Of a stretch of 64,000 nucleotides of DNA, positions 8,810 through 17,140 are shown piece by piece. Where the stretch lies: the NCBI GenBank assembly GCA_003243455.1, contig QFQS01000001.1, forward strand, positions 1,240,001-1,304,000, in the 5' to 3' direction. Under the pieces are notes generated by a model. It made no database searches. It was not told where the DNA came from and worked only from the letters and a program-made list of their open reading frames with translations. Numbering within the stretch: position 1 is the stretch's first letter; every line of letters starts with the position of its first letter. This DNA comes from Cereibacter sphaeroides. GTDB lineage: Bacteria > Pseudomonadota > Alphaproteobacteria > Rhodobacterales > Rhodobacteraceae. A program made the translations under genes and the position numbers.

Positions 8810-9166
8810 TCAGATCACGACGAATTTGGGAGGCGGTCCCGGGGGCGGAATGTCCAGCGATGCGGCAAGCAGATCGATGCTGATTTCGACGGCTGTGGCA
8901 CGCGTGACCACTTCGGCAATGCGGTTCGACGCAGGCAAGGCAGCAGCCCCGAACAGGCAATGCTGCTGACACAGCAACTGCTGCGTCAGGTCGCCCGTGT
9001 CGTCGGTCGCAGGCATGCTTGCCATATGGCCGGCCATGGCCATCATCTGCGCATGGTCAGCCTGCGATTGCTGCCGCCCTGTGTCCAAAGCCAGCACAGA
9101 CAGAAGCACCGTCAAAAAGTATGCGGCAAGGATCAGGACACGCGTGCGAAACGACGAAACGATCAT
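8810..9166 (-). CDS. Small exported hypothetical protein with Cys pair
   Basis: A 118-aa protein with an N-terminal hydrophobic segment (residues 8-26), a His/Met-containing stretch (DHAQMMAMAGHMASM) and a Cys pair CQQHC near residues 65-69, ending in a Pro-rich tail. The family is not recognised; it resembles the short Cys-containing proteins (DUF2946-like) often found next to copper genes. The first gene of the leftward unit with the multicopper oxidase, it may bind copper at the periplasmic side. Confidence 0.6.
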   Translation of the reverse strand: MIVSSFRTRVLILAAYFLTVLLSVLALDTGRQQSQADHAQMMAMAGHMASMPATDDTGDLTQQLLCQQHCLFGAAALPASNRIAEVVTRATAVEISIDLLAASLDIPPPGPPPKFVVI

Positions 9167-9355
9167 GTCTCAGATCATTATCAGCGCGCGCTGCGGTCGT
9201 CACCTGACAGTTTGGTGTCCCCGCAAGGCGTGCGGGTTATCGCCTGCGGTATGAGTAGCATTTGCGTGATCGGAGGCTTGAATTTTCAAACTTCGCTCGC
9301 CGCTTGTGGCACTCGCGTCTATCATTAGCCGCTGGTAACTCGGAGGGCAGACATC

Positions 9356-9823
9356 ATGATAGTATCCAGGCGCACGGTTCTCTCTGCCGCCACGTTGCTT
9401 GCCATCATGGCAGCGGCCCCTGTCCTTGCTGAAGGTGACGAAAGCATCCACGTGGTCAAGGATCCGGGCTGCCCTTGCTGCAGTGGCTGGATCGAGCATC
9501 TGCGCGACAGCGGCTTTCGTGTGACCGTCGAGGAGCGCGAGCTTGATGCGCTGGAAGCGTTCAAGCGCGAGCGAGGGATCCCCGAGAACCTCACCTCCTG
9601 CCACACCGCCACTATTGGCGACTACACGGTCGAGGGGCACGTTCCCGCCGCCGACATCCGTCGCCTTCTGGCAGAGCGGCCGGCTGCCGTTGGCCTGTCT
9701 GTTCCGGGCATGCCCCTCGGTTCGCCCGGCATGGGTCCCGAGACTGCGCGCGAAGCATATGACGTCATCCTTATCGGGATGGACGGTAGCGGCAGCGTCT
9801 TCACAAGCTATCCGGCCGCCTGA
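9356..9823 (+). CDS. DUF411 (CopG-like) metal-binding protein
   Basis: A 155-aa exported protein: signal sequence 1-25, then the DUF411 signature VVKDPGCPCCSGW with Cys39, Cys41 and Cys42, a TSCHTA segment and GHVPAADIRRLL. DUF411 proteins occur in copper-resistance clusters and include CopG, which handles periplasmic copper through its CxCC thiols. It stands alone rightward between two leftward units, with its start after a GGAGGG. Confidence 0.88.
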   Translation: MIVSRRTVLSAATLLAIMAAAPVLAEGDESIHVVKDPGCPCCSGWIEHLRDSGFRVTVEERELDALEAFKRERGIPENLTSCHTATIGDYTVEGHVPAADIRRLLAERPAAVGLSVPGMPLGSPGMGPETAREAYDVILIGMDGSGSVFTSYPAA

Positions 9824-9869
9824 CGTCGCTTGCGAGCAGGGCAGGCGGCAGTTGTCAACTGCCTCAGAA

Positions 9870-10526
9870 TTACCAGGGCAGTCCGGTTTCGGTTGCTCGC
9901 CATGAATCTTCAAGCGCCGCCTGCGGAACCACGCCGTCGAGCGGTCTGATCGCGACATCCAGACGGCGCGCAGCATGATATGCCGTTGCCGCCATCACCC
10001 CCGGAACTGTGCCATAGGCAAGACGGTAGCGAGCCACAAAGCCGTCAGTCCCGTCATCGCGGTCCCACCCCTCGGGCAGGACCGCTTGCAGCAAGACGGT
10101 GCTGGCTGAACGGAACTCACGCGCGGCTTCACTGGCTGCGGGCTCCGAGCCGAGGACGATCACAACATCGGCAGGCTCGTCGGGTGTGCCGACCAGGCCC
10201 ACGACCAACCCGGTCGCATCGTACGGCAGCGGAAGCACCTGCACGTCAACCCCGCCAAGATGGCCGTCCGACGTTTCGTTCGCGTGCCCATCCTTCTCGT
10301 CCGCCGCCAAGAGAAAACCGCGGACGGCTTCGGCGAGGTTTGCTTCACGGTCCGCACCGACGACCAGCAGAGCGGCGGTGAACGAATGCGCCGAAGCGAA
10401 CCCAGTCAGGATCATCCACAGCGCAGGCACCAGGACAAGGCTTCCCTTTCTGGTCAGGACTCCTTTCAAGACTGCAAAGAGAAACGAAAGTTTGGCAGGC
10501 AGAACGCGCGGCAAAAGGACGATCAT
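9870..10526 (-). CDS. Periplasmic substrate-binding-like protein, unknown role
   Basis: A 218-aa protein with an N-terminal hydrophobic signal or anchor region (about residues 25-47) and a single alpha/beta domain containing DVVIVLGSEPAASEA and a C-terminal helix set (GVMAATAYHAARRLDVAIRPL). It looks like a short relative of branched-chain-type periplasmic binding proteins, but no family is certain. Its ATG overlaps the dsbA stop by 4 bp (ATGA), so it is translationally coupled and is the last gene of the long leftward operon. Confidence 0.6.
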   Translation of the reverse strand: MIVLLPRVLPAKLSFLFAVLKGVLTRKGSLVLVPALWMILTGFASAHSFTAALLVVGADREANLAEAVRGFLLAADEKDGHANETSDGHLGGVDVQVLPLPYDATGLVVGLVGTPDEPADVVIVLGSEPAASEAAREFRSASTVLLQAVLPEGWDRDDGTDGFVARYRLAYGTVPGVMAATAYHAARRLDVAIRPLDGVVPQAALEDSWRATETGLPW

Positions 10527-11251
10527 TTCGCCTCCCGCGCCACTGCCACCACTTCGGCAAGTCGAGCCTTCTCGACGAAGCCCGGGATCAACTGGTCGCC
10601 GACGACGAAGGACGGCGTGCCGGTAAACCCAAGCGCCTCGGCCAGACGCATCGAGGTCGCGATATGTTCCTCGACCTCGGGCGATTGCATGTCGGCCTTG
10701 AGCTTTTCGACGTCCAGTCCAACCTCACCCGCGATGCGCAGCACCGTTTCGGCCTCTACCTTGCCGCGCGTCCCCATCAGGGCATTGTGCATTTCCGCGT
10801 ACTTGCCTTGCTTGCGGGATGCCAAAGCGGCACGGGCGGCAAAGACCGACCCATCGCCGAGGATGGGCCATTCGCGCAAAACCAGCCTTGTCTTGCCATC
10901 CTCGGACAAGAGGGCATCGACTTCGGGCATCACGCGCTTGCAATAGGGGCAGTTGTAGTCAAAGAACTCCACCAGCGTGACATCACCATCCGGGTTGCCA
11001 AGCACCGGCGCGTTGAGGTCGCGCTCCAGCGTCGCGCGCTCGTTCGTCAGCACGGCAGTAGCGGCGGCAGCTTGAGCTTCGGCTTGCTGTGTTTCCAGCG
11101 CCTGAAGGGCTTCAAGCACAAGTTCCGGGTTTTCGCGCAGGGTTTCCGCGATCAGTGCCTTGATGCGTTCGTCTGAGAGTTCCTGAGCCAGTGACGAACC
11201 GGGAAGGAGGAGAGCAAGCCAAGCGGCAAGCAGAAGCGAAAGGACGCGCAT
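10523..11251 (-). CDS. DsbA-family thiol:disulfide oxidoreductase
   Basis: A 242-aa periplasmic protein with signal peptide (1-22), a helical N-terminal region (ELSDERIKALIAETLRENPELV, as in Com1/ScsC-like proteins) and a thioredoxin-fold domain with active site Cys101-Pro-Tyr-Cys104 and cis-Pro loop TGTPSF. The helical N-terminus resembles the oligomerisation stalk of ScsC, a copper-linked DsbA relative. The start at 11251 directly opens the signal peptide and follows an AAGG; an in-frame extension to 11359 would hide the signal. Within the copper operon it likely makes or repairs periplasmic disulfides. Confidence 0.88.
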   Translation of the reverse strand: MRVLSLLLAAWLALLLPGSSLAQELSDERIKALIAETLRENPELVLEALQALETQQAEAQAAAATAVLTNERATLERDLNAPVLGNPDGDVTLVEFFDYNCPYCKRVMPEVDALLSEDGKTRLVLREWPILGDGSVFAARAALASRKQGKYAEMHNALMGTRGKVEAETVLRIAGEVGLDVEKLKADMQSPEVEEHIATSMRLAEALGFTGTPSFVVGDQLIPGFVEKARLAEVVAVAREAK

Positions 11252-11355
11252 AGGAAAGACCTTACCTATTTTACAATGGATTTCGGGTTGCTTGCGCCTT
11301 CTGGCCGCCAGAATGGCAAGTGGCGTTCCGCAAGCCTGATGGCTTGCGCGCGGTT

Positions 11356-11832
11356 TCATGGCGTTATCGCCTCCATGCTGCTACGCTCGGCCTGGACGGC
11401 ACGGACGCGGTCTGGCCAAGTCGAACGGATGAAGTCGAGAACAGCCGCGATTTCGGTGTCATTCAGAACGTCTCCAAATCCGGGCATCCCGGAGGTGAAG
11501 TCAACTCCCATTTCATTCAGAACTACCTGTCCGCCGCGACGTATGTAGTCCTGCAGCATGGCGTCCCCGTGGTGCCAGGTGTGGCCGGTCTGGTCATGGG
11601 GCGGGGCCGGATAGGTGCCGTCCTCGTTCCCCGACTGCCAGTTGGGCTGCCCTTCCAGATTGGCTCCGTGACACGAGGCGCATCTGGCCGCGTAAATGAC
11701 ACGTCCGCCCTCGATGTCGGGCGCGGCATGAAAGAACGCCAACGCAGGAAAGGCGAACAGGATAAGGACAGTTGCAGGACCGGCGGTCGGCAGAATGCTT
11801 TTGAACGTCGTCTGTCTGGCATGATGACTCAT
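11356..11832 (-). CDS. Monohaem cytochrome c
   Basis: A 158-aa exported class I cytochrome c. It has a signal or anchor (about residues 15-35), the haem site CASCH at Cys51-His55, a distal Met candidate in TSGMPGFGD and a C-terminal helix (EIAAVLDFIRSTWPDRVRAVQA). Its ATG overlaps the PBP2 stop by 4 bp, so it is coupled to the cell-wall gene upstream. It probably carries electrons for periplasmic metal or oxygen redox chemistry with the other two cytochromes of the operon. Confidence 0.88.
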   Translation of the reverse strand: MSHHARQTTFKSILPTAGPATVLILFAFPALAFFHAAPDIEGGRVIYAARCASCHGANLEGQPNWQSGNEDGTYPAPPHDQTGHTWHHGDAMLQDYIRRGGQVVLNEMGVDFTSGMPGFGDVLNDTEIAAVLDFIRSTWPDRVRAVQAERSSMEAITP

Positions 11833-13781
11833 GTCCGGCTCACCGTGGCGGTGGTGCCATCCCGCGGCAGGATTCGTTCGGACAGAGCCGCGAGATCCTC
11901 CCGGACACGCGCCCTTTGCGATGTCGGATAGGCGTCCTCGGGTGGCAGGCCGCCATGCTGCGCAAACAGCATGATGTCCCGTGCAATCGGCGCTGCGGCG
12001 GTTGATCCGCCCCCTCCGTGTTCGACGACGACGGTCACGGCGTAGCGCGGCGCGTCGAATGGCGCGAAGGCCACGAACAGCGCGTGGTCCCGCCGGTCCC
12101 AGGGCAATTCATTCTGTGACCGGACCCCCGAGGCCCGTTCGGCCGCAGTGATCGAAAAGACCTGGCTGCTCCCTGTCTTGCCCGCCATCGCCTTTGTCGG
12201 ATCGGCAATCCGCGATGCATAGGCAGTCCCGCGTTCATGGTTCGACACCTCGAACATTCCCTGCCGGACGATGGCCAGCGCTTCGGGCGACAGGCCGAGC
12301 GGGGCCGGGACGGCATCAGTCGGGGCAGGCCCGCCAAACGGTCGGACCAGCCGGGGCAGCACTGCCGTGCCCGAGGCCAACCGGGCCACCATCGTGACAA
12401 GTTGGATCGGTGAAGCAAGTGTGAAGCCCTGACCAATGGAAGCGTTGATCGTGTCGCCGATCAGCCAGCCCTGCCCGTATTTCTGTTGCTTCCAGTCTCG
12501 TGAGGGATTGCTGCCGCGCGTGACTCCGGAAAGGGGCAGGTCGTACTTCTGTCCAAGCCCGAGCCTGTCATTCATTGCGAAGATTCCGTCGATTCCGATG
12601 CGCTGCGCCACCTCGTAGAAATAGACGTCGCAGGATTCGCGCAGCGCGCCGACCATGTTCACCCGACCGTGCCCACCCTTTTTCCAGCAATGAAATCTGC
12701 GGCCGGAAATCTCGACATAGCCATTGCAGGCGACTGTCTCCTCCGGGTTCATCAGACCGGTTTCTACGGCGGCGAGTGCATTCGACATCTTGATCGTCGA
12801 GCCCGGCGGGTATGCGCCTTGCACCGTCTTGTCGGCGAGCGGCCGAAACTCGCTGTCGCGGAGTGCGCCATAGTCGCGGCTTGAAATCCCGCGCACGAAG
12901 AGGTTCGGGTCGAACGAGGGCGCTGACGTACAGCCGAGCAGATCGCCGTTGGTCACGTCCATCACGATTGCGGCGGCGCTTTGCCCTTCAAGTCTGACGC
13001 GCATGAAATTCTGCAGGTGGTGGTCGAGCGTGACCTGCATGTCCGGCCCTGGGGTAGCCGGGTCCAGCGCCAGATCGCGCATCGTGCGACCCGAGACATT
13101 GACCTCGACCCGCTGGGTTCCCGGCAGGCCGCGCAGGGCGCGTTCTTGGCTTCTCTCGACGCCGGTCTTCCCGACTTCAAAATCCGGAAGGCGGAGCAGT
13201 GGCTCATCGTCAGCCGCTTCGTTCTGCAGATCGCTGTCGCTGACCGGTCCCACGTAGCCGACCTGATGGGCGAAGTCCGGCCCGAACGGATAAACGCGGG
13301 ACAGGACCATCTCGGGCCGGACACCCGGAAGCACGGGAGAGTTCAGGGCAACGATGGAAAGCTCATCCCAGGTGACCCAATCCTTCACCGTGATCGGAAC
13401 GAAACCCTGCACGCGGTCGATCTGCTCCCGGACCTTTGTCAAGGTTTCTTCGTCGAGGCCAAGCAGCATCCGTAGTTTTTCGAGAACGCCATCGACATCC
13501 TGGGCCTCTTCCCGCACCAGCGTGATCCGGTAGGATTGCGCATTATCTGCTATGATCTTCCCGGCCCGATCTAAGATGCGACCCCGGTCGGGGCGCACCA
13601 GCCGAAGGCTGATCCGGTTTTCCTCGGCCAGAAGGTAATACTGTTCGGCATCGCGGACCCCCAGTTGCCACATGCGGAAGCCAAGCGCGCCGACCACCGA
13701 GGTCATAGCCCCCCCGAGCAACAGGGCCCGTCGGGTCGTCGTCCTTGCAGCCTGTGTGAGATCACGTTCAGACCGGCGCAT
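11829..13781 (-). CDS. mrdA: Penicillin-binding protein 2 (peptidoglycan D,D-transpeptidase)
   Basis: Class B PBP of the elongation type that cross-links peptidoglycan. The 650-aa protein has one N-terminal membrane helix (about 19-37), the PBP dimerisation region (LVRPDRGRILDRAGKI, 61-76) and a complete transpeptidase domain with Ser328-Thr-Ile-Lys331, Ser383-Cys-Asp385 and Lys535-Thr-Gly. It looks active. It is embedded in a copper-linked operon, overlapping the upstream small membrane gene by 14 bp and the downstream cytochrome by 4 bp, rather than next to mreBCD/rodA. It is likely an accessory second copy; that the chromosome has another mrdA is inferred. Confidence 0.93.
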   Translation of the reverse strand: MRRSERDLTQAARTTTRRALLLGGAMTSVVGALGFRMWQLGVRDAEQYYLLAEENRISLRLVRPDRGRILDRAGKIIADNAQSYRITLVREEAQDVDGVLEKLRMLLGLDEETLTKVREQIDRVQGFVPITVKDWVTWDELSIVALNSPVLPGVRPEMVLSRVYPFGPDFAHQVGYVGPVSDSDLQNEAADDEPLLRLPDFEVGKTGVERSQERALRGLPGTQRVEVNVSGRTMRDLALDPATPGPDMQVTLDHHLQNFMRVRLEGQSAAAIVMDVTNGDLLGCTSAPSFDPNLFVRGISSRDYGALRDSEFRPLADKTVQGAYPPGSTIKMSNALAAVETGLMNPEETVACNGYVEISGRRFHCWKKGGHGRVNMVGALRESCDVYFYEVAQRIGIDGIFAMNDRLGLGQKYDLPLSGVTRGSNPSRDWKQQKYGQGWLIGDTINASIGQGFTLASPIQLVTMVARLASGTAVLPRLVRPFGGPAPTDAVPAPLGLSPEALAIVRQGMFEVSNHERGTAYASRIADPTKAMAGKTGSSQVFSITAAERASGVRSQNELPWDRRDHALFVAFAPFDAPRYAVTVVVEHGGGGSTAAAPIARDIMLFAQHGGLPPEDAYPTSQRARVREDLAALSERILPRDGTTATVSRT

Positions 13782-14073
13782 GGTTCGCGCCCTCCCTCGG
13801 CGGTTCGGCGATGCGTTTGGTGCCGACGATCCGCAAGTAAGCTGCGGGGCGTAGACCAAGGACCGGAACCGCCGGCCCGGCGAACCAGGACTGAAGCAGT
13901 TTTAGCTCCGGCGTTGCCTGGTGAAAGCTCAAAAAGTGCATGAACAGGAGGTAGGCGGTATGCGCCACCATCAGCCACCACAGCCCCATCGACAACGCAA
14001 CCAGCACCAGCGCGGCGTCCCCGAACGCGTACCGTCTCAGCGCTCTCCTTGCGAAACAGCGTATCGTTGTCAC
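13768..14073 (-). CDS. Small membrane protein, GTG start
   Basis: A 101-aa product with an N-terminal basic stretch and one or two hydrophobic helices (about 19-45). The family is unknown. It is supported by gene packing: the GTG at 14073 overlaps the TGA of the upstream gene, and its own stop lies 14 bp inside PBP2. A competing frame on the same strand (up to 14086) has no hydrophobic character or coupling. It may be a PBP2 partner. Confidence 0.6.
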   Translation of the reverse strand: MTTIRCFARRALRRYAFGDAALVLVALSMGLWWLMVAHTAYLLFMHFLSFHQATPELKLLQSWFAGPAVPVLGLRPAAYLRIVGTKRIAEPPREGANHAPV

Positions 14074-14561
14074 TGCGGGCCTCCAATCACTGAAGTTTCG
14101 ATACCGACGACAGTTGCAAGGTTTCTCCTGTCGTCGCGAAACGCCCACCAGGTGCGCAGAGTGGCATAGCCCATGACAATAACCCCGGCTGTTGCGAGCC
14201 AAGGCCGGACCGGGTCGAACCATGCGAGCAGGGCCGGACCGCCGAAGATAAGCATGAGGATCTTGTTGCAGGTCGGGCATGCGATCCCGAGGAAGCTTGC
14301 AAAGCCGCCCGTCCCCGAAGTGCGCATATTGCACCTGGGGACCCAGAGTGCGGACGTCACTCCGGCGAGAATTGCCGTCAGGACGGTTGCCCCGAACTCC
14401 CACGGCCCGACCGGGGTCATCCGGATAAACAACGGGTTCGCCCAGACCGCAGCCACGGTGCCCAGTAGCGCAAACAGCGCAATACCGACGGTTATGCCGC
14501 GAAGGACTCTCCGCAGGCTGTCCTCGTGCAACGCCTGTTTTCCCGCCGCATCACTTTGCAT
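14070..14561 (-). CDS. Four-helix membrane protein with CPTC motif
   Basis: A 163-aa predicted inner-membrane protein with about four transmembrane segments and two cysteine sites: a lone Cys in WVPRCNMR and a CPTC motif in the third quarter. The family is not recognised. The cysteines on the face between helices could bind copper or take part in thiol exchange with the DsbA/TlpA proteins of the cluster. The start at 14561 is preferred (GGAG nine bases upstream) and overlaps the FixH-like gene by 11 bp. Confidence 0.7.
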   Translation of the reverse strand: MQSDAAGKQALHEDSLRRVLRGITVGIALFALLGTVAAVWANPLFIRMTPVGPWEFGATVLTAILAGVTSALWVPRCNMRTSGTGGFASFLGIACPTCNKILMLIFGGPALLAWFDPVRPWLATAGVIVMGYATLRTWWAFRDDRRNLATVVGIETSVIGGPQ

Positions 14562-14979
14562 CGAATTCGATCTCCGCAAACTCGTCGCCAAAGCCCACGC
14601 TGACGACCCACCGACCCTCCATCGGCAATTTGAGGTTCGCCCGCCAAATTCCGGATTCGACTAACTGAAGGGGCGGTTCGAACCCGTCCATGTGCATCTC
14701 GACCATCGCGAAGTTGACGTTCGGGCGTATGCTTGCTGTTTCGATGGCGCCGACATCGGGCATGAACTTTATCTCGAGGCGAACGTCACGGTTTCCAAGA
14801 GCAAAGACTTGGACGTCGAGACGGCCATCCGACAGTGTTTCGGAAGCCGATGCCGTTGGTGCATCGCCCGCAGCGGATGTTTGCATGGCCACAGGAGGCC
14901 TGAGTGCCGCCCAGATGAAGGCGCCGACGAACACAAGGACCCCAAGAGCGACAAGGATGGCCAAAGCTCTAGTTTTCAT
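14551..14979 (-). CDS. FixH/YtkA-like membrane-anchored protein
   Basis: A 142-aa protein with an N-terminal anchor (7-27) and a beta-rich extracytoplasmic domain resembling FixH/YtkA (NVNFAMVEMHMDGFEPPLQL; GIWRANLKLPMEGRWVVSV). Such domains assist copper insertion or cytochrome oxidase assembly in related systems. The HMDGF region holds Met/His that might bind copper. It overlaps both neighbours and is co-transcribed with the dihaem cytochrome upstream. Confidence 0.78.
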   Translation of the reverse strand: MKTRALAILVALGVLVFVGAFIWAALRPPVAMQTSAAGDAPTASASETLSDGRLDVQVFALGNRDVRLEIKFMPDVGAIETASIRPNVNFAMVEMHMDGFEPPLQLVESGIWRANLKLPMEGRWVVSVGFGDEFAEIEFDAK

Positions 14980-15952
14980 TTGTCATACCCATCTGCGAAT
15001 GATCCATGCCCACCATGGGGGTGTCGGTCGTGGGAGGAGTGGGCGTGGGGATAGAGCCCGTGCCCTCGGGGTCGAGCAGATAGGTTGCAATGGCCGCGCG
15101 GTCGTCGTCCGAAAGGTACGAGGTGCTCTTGGCCACGACTTCTGCCATGCTGCCGCCAAAGGCATCCCCGTTGGGCAGCACGCCCGACTGCAGCGCATAG
15201 GCAAGGTTCTTGACCGTCCAGCCACGCGGCAGCAGGTCGACCGTCAGGATCGACGGTGCCTTGCTGCCGCCGGGAAGGCTGCTGTTGCCAGCAAAGCGCG
15301 CATCTTCGTCCAGACCCCCGGCCAGCGTCCGCCCGGTGTGACAGGCCGCACAATGTGCCGCTCCTTCGACCAGAAGGCGCCCCCGGTTCCACGGCGATGA
15401 CGTGCCCATGAGCGCATCGGTGTTCGGCGCGTCGAGGTAGGAGGCGCGCCAGAGCTTCAGTCCGGACCGGAAGCTGAACGGAAAGCCCACGTCATGCGCA
15501 GGTGCCGCTTCGGCGACGGGGGGAACGGTCCGAAACGCCTCCCACAGGTCGGCGATTTCCTGGTCGGTGAAGCCTGCGTAGAACGAGTAGGTGAAAACCG
15601 GGTAGTAGGGATCGCCGTCCGGCGAGACACCTTGACGGACAGCTTTGGCGAAATCCTGAATGGTCCAGTCCCCGATCCCGGCGACGGGATGTGGGGTGAT
15701 GTTCGGAGGCACAAAGGTGCCGAAGGCCGTGTCGAGCGGTTCCCCTCCTGCCAGGGCCGGGCCTTCTGCGGCCGCGTTCGAGTGACAGGATACGCAGCCG
15801 CTGGCACGGGCGAGATAAGCGCCGCGTTCAGCATCCCCCGGCGGAAATGCGGCTGGCTCCGACTCACCAATGGGCCAGAGCGCCAGAACCCCGGCGCCGA
15901 GGGCTCCGGCCACACCCGGGATGATGACTGAAATGCGGATCAAACCTCGCAT
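14969..15952 (-). CDS. Dihaem cytochrome c with C-terminal Met/His motif
   Basis: A 327-aa exported dihaem cytochrome with an N-terminal anchor (7-30) and haem sites CVSCH (about 53-57) and CAACH (about 198-202), of the type found as electron-transfer subunits of periplasmic dehydrogenases. The extreme C-terminus carries GMDHSQMGM, nearly identical to the motif in the multicopper oxidase of the same island, suggesting copper binding. It starts 2 bp after the cytochrome c' stop. Confidence 0.9.
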   Translation of the reverse strand: MRGLIRISVIIPGVAGALGAGVLALWPIGESEPAAFPPGDAERGAYLARASGCVSCHSNAAAEGPALAGGEPLDTAFGTFVPPNITPHPVAGIGDWTIQDFAKAVRQGVSPDGDPYYPVFTYSFYAGFTDQEIADLWEAFRTVPPVAEAAPAHDVGFPFSFRSGLKLWRASYLDAPNTDALMGTSSPWNRGRLLVEGAAHCAACHTGRTLAGGLDEDARFAGNSSLPGGSKAPSILTVDLLPRGWTVKNLAYALQSGVLPNGDAFGGSMAEVVAKSTSYLSDDDRAAIATYLLDPEGTGSIPTPTPPTTDTPMVGMDHSQMGMTNEN

Positions 15953-15954
15953 CG

Positions 15955-16593
15955 TCAGGTCCGGCCCGCTCGGAACTGCGCGTGGCAGGACGAACAGGTC
16001 GCGCTGATCCGGGTGAAAAGGTCGTCAGCCGCCAGCGTAGCCAGATCGAAAGCAAGTGCCGTCGGGTCTGATGTGCCGCGCGCGACTTGGACCTCTGGGC
16101 TCCTTTCGCCATAGCCCATCAACTCGGCCACCGTGAAGATCTCATCCGCCTCCGGTGCCGGTGTCATGGCCATAGCCGAGTGATTCATTCCGGCCATTTC
16201 GCTGGATGGCGCCGGTTCCAGGCCGTTCGGGGCCGCCAAGGCGAGCGCGTCGGCGTAGGTCTTCAACTCCTCGGCTAGGGCAGCGAAGTCCTGCCAGTCT
16301 GACCAGATTTCCGGCTTGGCATAGGTCACCCCTTCAAGGCTTCCATCCGGGAACAGCGACAACATCGTCGCGCCTGCGTGTCCGGCAATGACGCTCGCGC
16401 CCTCTGAGACCATGAATGTGTCGTAGGGGACTGTGCCCTGCATCATCGGCGCAAGCTCCGCCACGGTTTCCTTCAACGCCGTCATCCCCTTCATCCGTTC
16501 AAGGACAACACCCGTCGCGCCCGTATGTGCCAGTGCCACTGCCGCAACTGCGGAAGCGGCAAGCGCCAAAGCGCCTGTCCATTTTGGTTTCAT
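15955..16593 (-). CDS. Cytochrome c' family protein with Met-rich insert
   Basis: A 212-aa exported cytochrome: signal peptide 1-22, a helical bundle (VVLERMKGMTALKETV; WQDFAALAEELKTYADAL) and the haem site CSSCH close to the C-terminus, as in cytochrome c'. An insert EMAGMNHSAMAM before the last helices is absent from ordinary cytochrome c' and again matches the island's Met/His motif. Cytochromes c' bind NO; the insert suggests copper sensing or buffering. Confidence 0.88.
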   Translation of the reverse strand: MKPKWTGALALAASAVAAVALAHTGATGVVLERMKGMTALKETVAELAPMMQGTVPYDTFMVSEGASVIAGHAGATMLSLFPDGSLEGVTYAKPEIWSDWQDFAALAEELKTYADALALAAPNGLEPAPSSEMAGMNHSAMAMTPAPEADEIFTVAELMGYGERSPEVQVARGTSDPTALAFDLATLAADDLFTRISATCSSCHAQFRAGRT

Positions 16594-16761
16594 CTGCCTG
16601 ACTGCCTTTGGTTTTTTGTTATTGATCTATACCGCGTCCCACCATTCCGGCGGGTCGCGCGGCTTGCGCAACTGTCTTGTGTCAGGCTGAGAAGGGATCG
16701 AACTGTCGACAGCACTTAGAACAGCACTCTCGGAACGTCGGGCCCAGATCCGGCCTGACCA

Positions 16762-17136
16762 TTAGGTCAGGGTTCGGGGAGGAGGCAGGGTGATGGAGGG
16801 GCCGCCAAAGCGACGTTGCGACTGCGCCAAGGTCGGTAGCAAAGTAGTCACTGTTGACAGGGACAACGCCGTGATGGGTCCCTCGGGCAAGACGAATGCT
16901 ATGCAGGCAAAGCTTGGATGGCATGCAGGCGCGGGCGCTGTCTCCAGCCCGGAGCTGCCCGCAATCTCGATCGAAGTCTCAGGATAATAGTCTTCGACCG
17001 AGCCCGCCTCTGCCGCTTGTCCGAATATCAAGCCAAGCGCCAGCACCACAGACAATAGCCACACCGACAACAACCGCACCGCCCCGCACGGAAGCCGGTT
17101 TTTGAGTGCGTTCGGTGAGGTCAATGAGGGTTTCAT
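16762..17136 (-). CDS. Small exported Cys-pair protein (DUF2946-like)
   Basis: A 124-aa protein with a hydrophobic signal (about 21-43), a Pro-rich stretch and a CHPSFAC Cys pair followed by a second hydrophobic segment. This pattern resembles DUF2946 proteins of copper clusters; the assignment is tentative. It lies 4 bp behind the first L,D-transpeptidase, so it is the second gene of the CueR-box operon. A 168-bp gap with no clear promoter separates it from the cytochrome c' gene. Confidence 0.6.
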   Translation of the reverse strand: MKPSLTSPNALKNRLPCGAVRLLSVWLLSVVLALGLIFGQAAEAGSVEDYYPETSIEIAGSSGLETAPAPACHPSFACIAFVLPEGPITALSLSTVTTLLPTLAQSQRRFGGPSITLPPPRTLT

Positions 17137-17140
17137 TTTG

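Noticed and set aside
10523..11359. Longer N-terminus for the DsbA-like protein starting at 11359
   Set aside because: The extension is basic and hides the signal peptide; the internal ATG at 11251 has a ribosome site and begins a good signal sequence.
13703..14086. Alternative leftward frame overlapping the small membrane gene before PBP2
   Set aside because: It lacks hydrophobic or domain signals and is not coupled to neighbours; the GTG-started frame 13768-14073 overlaps both neighbours in the usual way and encodes membrane helices.
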